Part shown: piece after piece, positions 62,600-64,000 of the stretch
Layout: the number at the start of each line of letters is the position of its first letter
Numbering within the stretch: position 1 is the first letter of the stretch
Assembly (NCBI RefSeq): GCF_020510665.1
Contig: NZ_CP075187.1
Coordinates: forward strand, 2,190,501 to 2,254,500
Direction: 5' to 3'
Length of the DNA stretch: 64,000 nucleotides
Source: Dechloromonas denitrificans
GTDB lineage: Bacteria > Pseudomonadota > Gammaproteobacteria > Burkholderiales > Rhodocyclaceae
Made by a program: the position numbers and the translations under genes
The notes under the pieces: generated by a model
Database searches by the model: none
What the model was told of the DNA's origin: nothing
Seen by the model: only the letters and a program-made list of their open reading frames with translations

Positions 62600-64000
62600 T
62601 GCTGATGAATCTTTTCAAATTCAAGGGTGGCGTCAAGCCGCCAACCAACAAGACCCAGTCGCTGACACTGCCAATCGCCCAGGCGCCGCTGCCCTCGCGG
62701 CTGATCGTGCCTTTGCACCAGAGCATTGGCGGCATGCCTCAGCCAGTGGTACAGGCTGGCGACAAGGTGCTCAAGGGCCAGTTGATCGGTGAAGCCGATG
62801 GCTGGATTTCTTCTGCCGTGCATGCCCCGACCTCGGGGACCGTGCTCGAAGTCGCCATGCATGTCCAGCCACACCCGTCGGGCCTGGATGCCATGTGCGT
62901 CGTCATCGAACCGGACGGTAAGGACGAATGGATTACCCGCGAAACGCTTGATTACAAGGCACTGAAACCCGAGGAAGTCCGCGAACGCCTGCAGCAAGCC
63001 GGCGTTGTCGGCCTGGGTGGCGCGGTTTTCCCGACCCACGGCAAGTTGACCGCGTCAAAGACGGTTGAAATGGAAGAAATGGTGATCAACGGCGCCGAGT
63101 GCGAGCCCTTCATCACCTGCGACGACCTGCTGATGCGCGAACGTGCCGAGGAAGTCGTGCGCGGCATCGGTATCTTCCGCGACCTGCTGCAACCGAAAAA
63201 AGTGTTGATCGGCATCGAGGACAACAAGCCAGAAGCCGCTGCCGCCATGCGTGCTGCGGTCGACGCGCTCGGCGAGTCGTTTTTGGTTGTCCCCGTGCCG
63301 ACGCTCTACCCGGCCGGCGGCGCAAAACAACTGATCCGCGTACTGACCGGCAAGGAAGTCCCGGCCAGCAAGCGGTCGACTGATCTCGGCGTACAGTGCT
63401 TCAATGTCGCCACGGCCTATACCGCCTGGCGTGCCATCGCCCACGGCGAGCCGGTTGTCTCCCGTCTGGTCACGCTGACCGGCAATGTCGGCGAACCGCG
63501 CAATTACGAAGTGCTGATCGGCACGCCGATGGACGAACTGCTCGCCCTGGCCGGCCCGAAGCCGGACACTGACGGCATCGTCATGGGCGGCCCGATGATG
63601 GGCTTCATGGTGCCGAATGGCAGCGCCCCGGTGGTCAAGGCGACCAACTGCCTGATCGCCCATTCGACAAAGCTGTTCCCGCCCAAGGCGCCGGAAATGC
63701 CGTGCATACGCTGCGGCTCGTGCGCCGAAGCCTGCCCGCACGAACTCCAGCCGTTCGAGATGTACTGGTTCTCGCGCGCCAAGAATTTCGGCAAGACGCA
63801 GGAATATCACATCTTCGACTGCATCGAATGCGGCTGCTGCTCCTTCGTCTGCCCGTCACGCATCCCGCTCGTTCAATATTTCCGTTTTGCCAAGAGCGAA
63901 ATCTGGGCCCGCGAACGCGAGAAGAAAGCGGCTGACACGGCCAAGACGCGCTTCGAGTTCAAGCAGTTGCGCGAAGAGCGCGAAAAGGCGGAAAAGGCCG
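62599..64000 (+). CDS. rsxC: Electron transport complex subunit RsxC/RnfC (3' end outside window)
   Basis: 467 codons visible, translated by me from ATG 62599 ([18 protein letters not shown]). NADH/FMN-binding region includes GGAVFPTHGKL and INGAECEPFITCDDLLM; two 4Fe-4S motifs CIRCGSCAEACPHELQP and CIECGCCSFVCPSRIPL are present, then the start of a charged Lys/Glu helix typical of RsxC. The window ends inside that helix. Confidence 0.96.
   Translation, partial: MLMNLFKFKGGVKPPTNKTQSLTLPIAQAPLPSRLIVPLHQSIGGMPQPVVQAGDKVLKGQLIGEADGWISSAVHAPTSGTVLEVAMHVQPHPSGLDAMCVVIEPDGKDEWITRETLDYKALKPEEVRERLQQAGVVGLGGAVFPTHGKLTASKTVEMEEMVINGAECEPFITCDDLLMRERAEEVVRGIGIFRDLLQPKKVLIGIEDNKPEAAAAMRAAVDALGESFLVVPVPTLYPAGGAKQLIRVLTGKEVPASKRSTDLGVQCFNVATAYTAWRAIAHGEPVVSRLVTLTGNVGEPRNYEVLIGTPMDELLALAGPKPDTDGIVMGGPMMGFMVPNGSAPVVKATNCLIAHSTKLFPPKAPEMPCIRCGSCAEACPHELQPFEMYWFSRAKNFGKTQEYHIFDCIECGCCSFVCPSRIPLVQYFRFAKSEIWAREREKKAADTAKTRFEFKQLREEREKAEKA
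63252..63264 (+). repeat. Dispersed word TGCTGCGGTCGAC, copy 10
   Basis: Exact match inside rsxC, co-directional, read as AAVD. Confidence 0.8.

Noticed and set aside
3621..63264. The 13-base word as a chromosome-polarity (KOPS-like) or parS-like site
   Set aside because: Polarity sites should favour one strand and parS-like sites should cluster; the copies are mixed in orientation and spread evenly.
1..64000. tRNA, rRNA, CRISPR array or prophage
   Set aside because: I looked for cloverleaf ends, regularly spaced repeats and phage gene sets and saw none; no computational scan was possible.

Overview
The window reads as a chromosomal segment of a Gram-negative betaproteobacterium. Rhodocyclales (the Dechloromonas/Azonexus group) is my best guess, from overall protein character, roughly 60% G+C, the gyrA-serC-pheA-hisC-tyrA and ubiG-gph arrangements, and the ppx-mla and rsx clusters. 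This is inference from gene content; no database was searched. Almost all of the sequence is tightly packed housekeeping and metabolic coding sequence, with many 1-4 nt start/stop overlaps. I see no tRNA, rRNA, CRISPR array or prophage. No gene-free stretch exceeds 300 bases; the longest (59013-59257) holds nothing I can name.

Layout. 1-3885 (minus): nucleotide-sugar genes rfbB-rfbA-rfbC followed by a truncated ABC exporter, the edge of a surface-polysaccharide locus. 3933-11558 (minus): gyrA-serC-pheA-hisC-tyrA ending in a periplasmic ATP-dependent DNA ligase (LigE type). 11657-15137 (plus): mtaD, an OmpA-like protein, ubiG, gph. 15115-18428 (minus): a methyltransferase and a large solute-binding lipoprotein. 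18514-21798 (plus): bcp, phoH, a Tat-exported transglutaminase-like protein. 21802-24712 (minus): dnaB and the rpsF-priB-rpsR-rplI operon. 24827-30840 (minus): acyl-CoA dehydrogenase, a FimV-like protein, a CbiM-like permease, etfA/etfB, facing a TetR-type regulator with twin palindromic operators. 31577-36469 (minus): ppx plus a complete Mla-type lipid transporter. 36600-40656 (minus): acuI-like reductase, a REC/degenerate-GGDEF protein and prpE. 40780-42933: an NlpC/P60 gene whose terminator carries an IS1182-type insertion. 42960-47663: an Fbp-type ferric iron transporter split around an ankyrin gene. 47660-51159 (plus): the N-degron transferases aat and bpt with three secreted proteins. 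51316-52626: EAL/HDOD-type protein. 52627-57138 (minus): MacA/MacB/TolC-type export system. 57203-59012 (minus): solute-binding protein and a second ankyrin protein. 59258-64000 (plus): azlCD, pyrD and rsxA-rsxB-rsxC (cut by the window end).

The most unusual signal is not a gene. A 13-base word, TGCTGCGGTCGAC, occurs ten times exactly in 64 kb, on both strands, always inside genes and in four different reading frames; four more copies carry TCAAC in place of TCGAC (one of them with a changed first base). Base composition predicts about 0.004 exact copies. This looks like a DNA-level dispersed recognition sequence, and a DNA-uptake signal is my leading hypothesis; the LigE-type ligase in the same window fits that. 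Other points of interest: an IS inserted at a terminator with a 20-bp palindromic target duplication, a Cys-to-Ser change at the predicted nucleophile of the transglutaminase-like protein, two ankyrin paralogues sharing a C-terminal C-x-GTDT motif, a four-cysteine cluster in the iron-transport ATPase, priB with no conventional start codon, and several operator-like palindromes.
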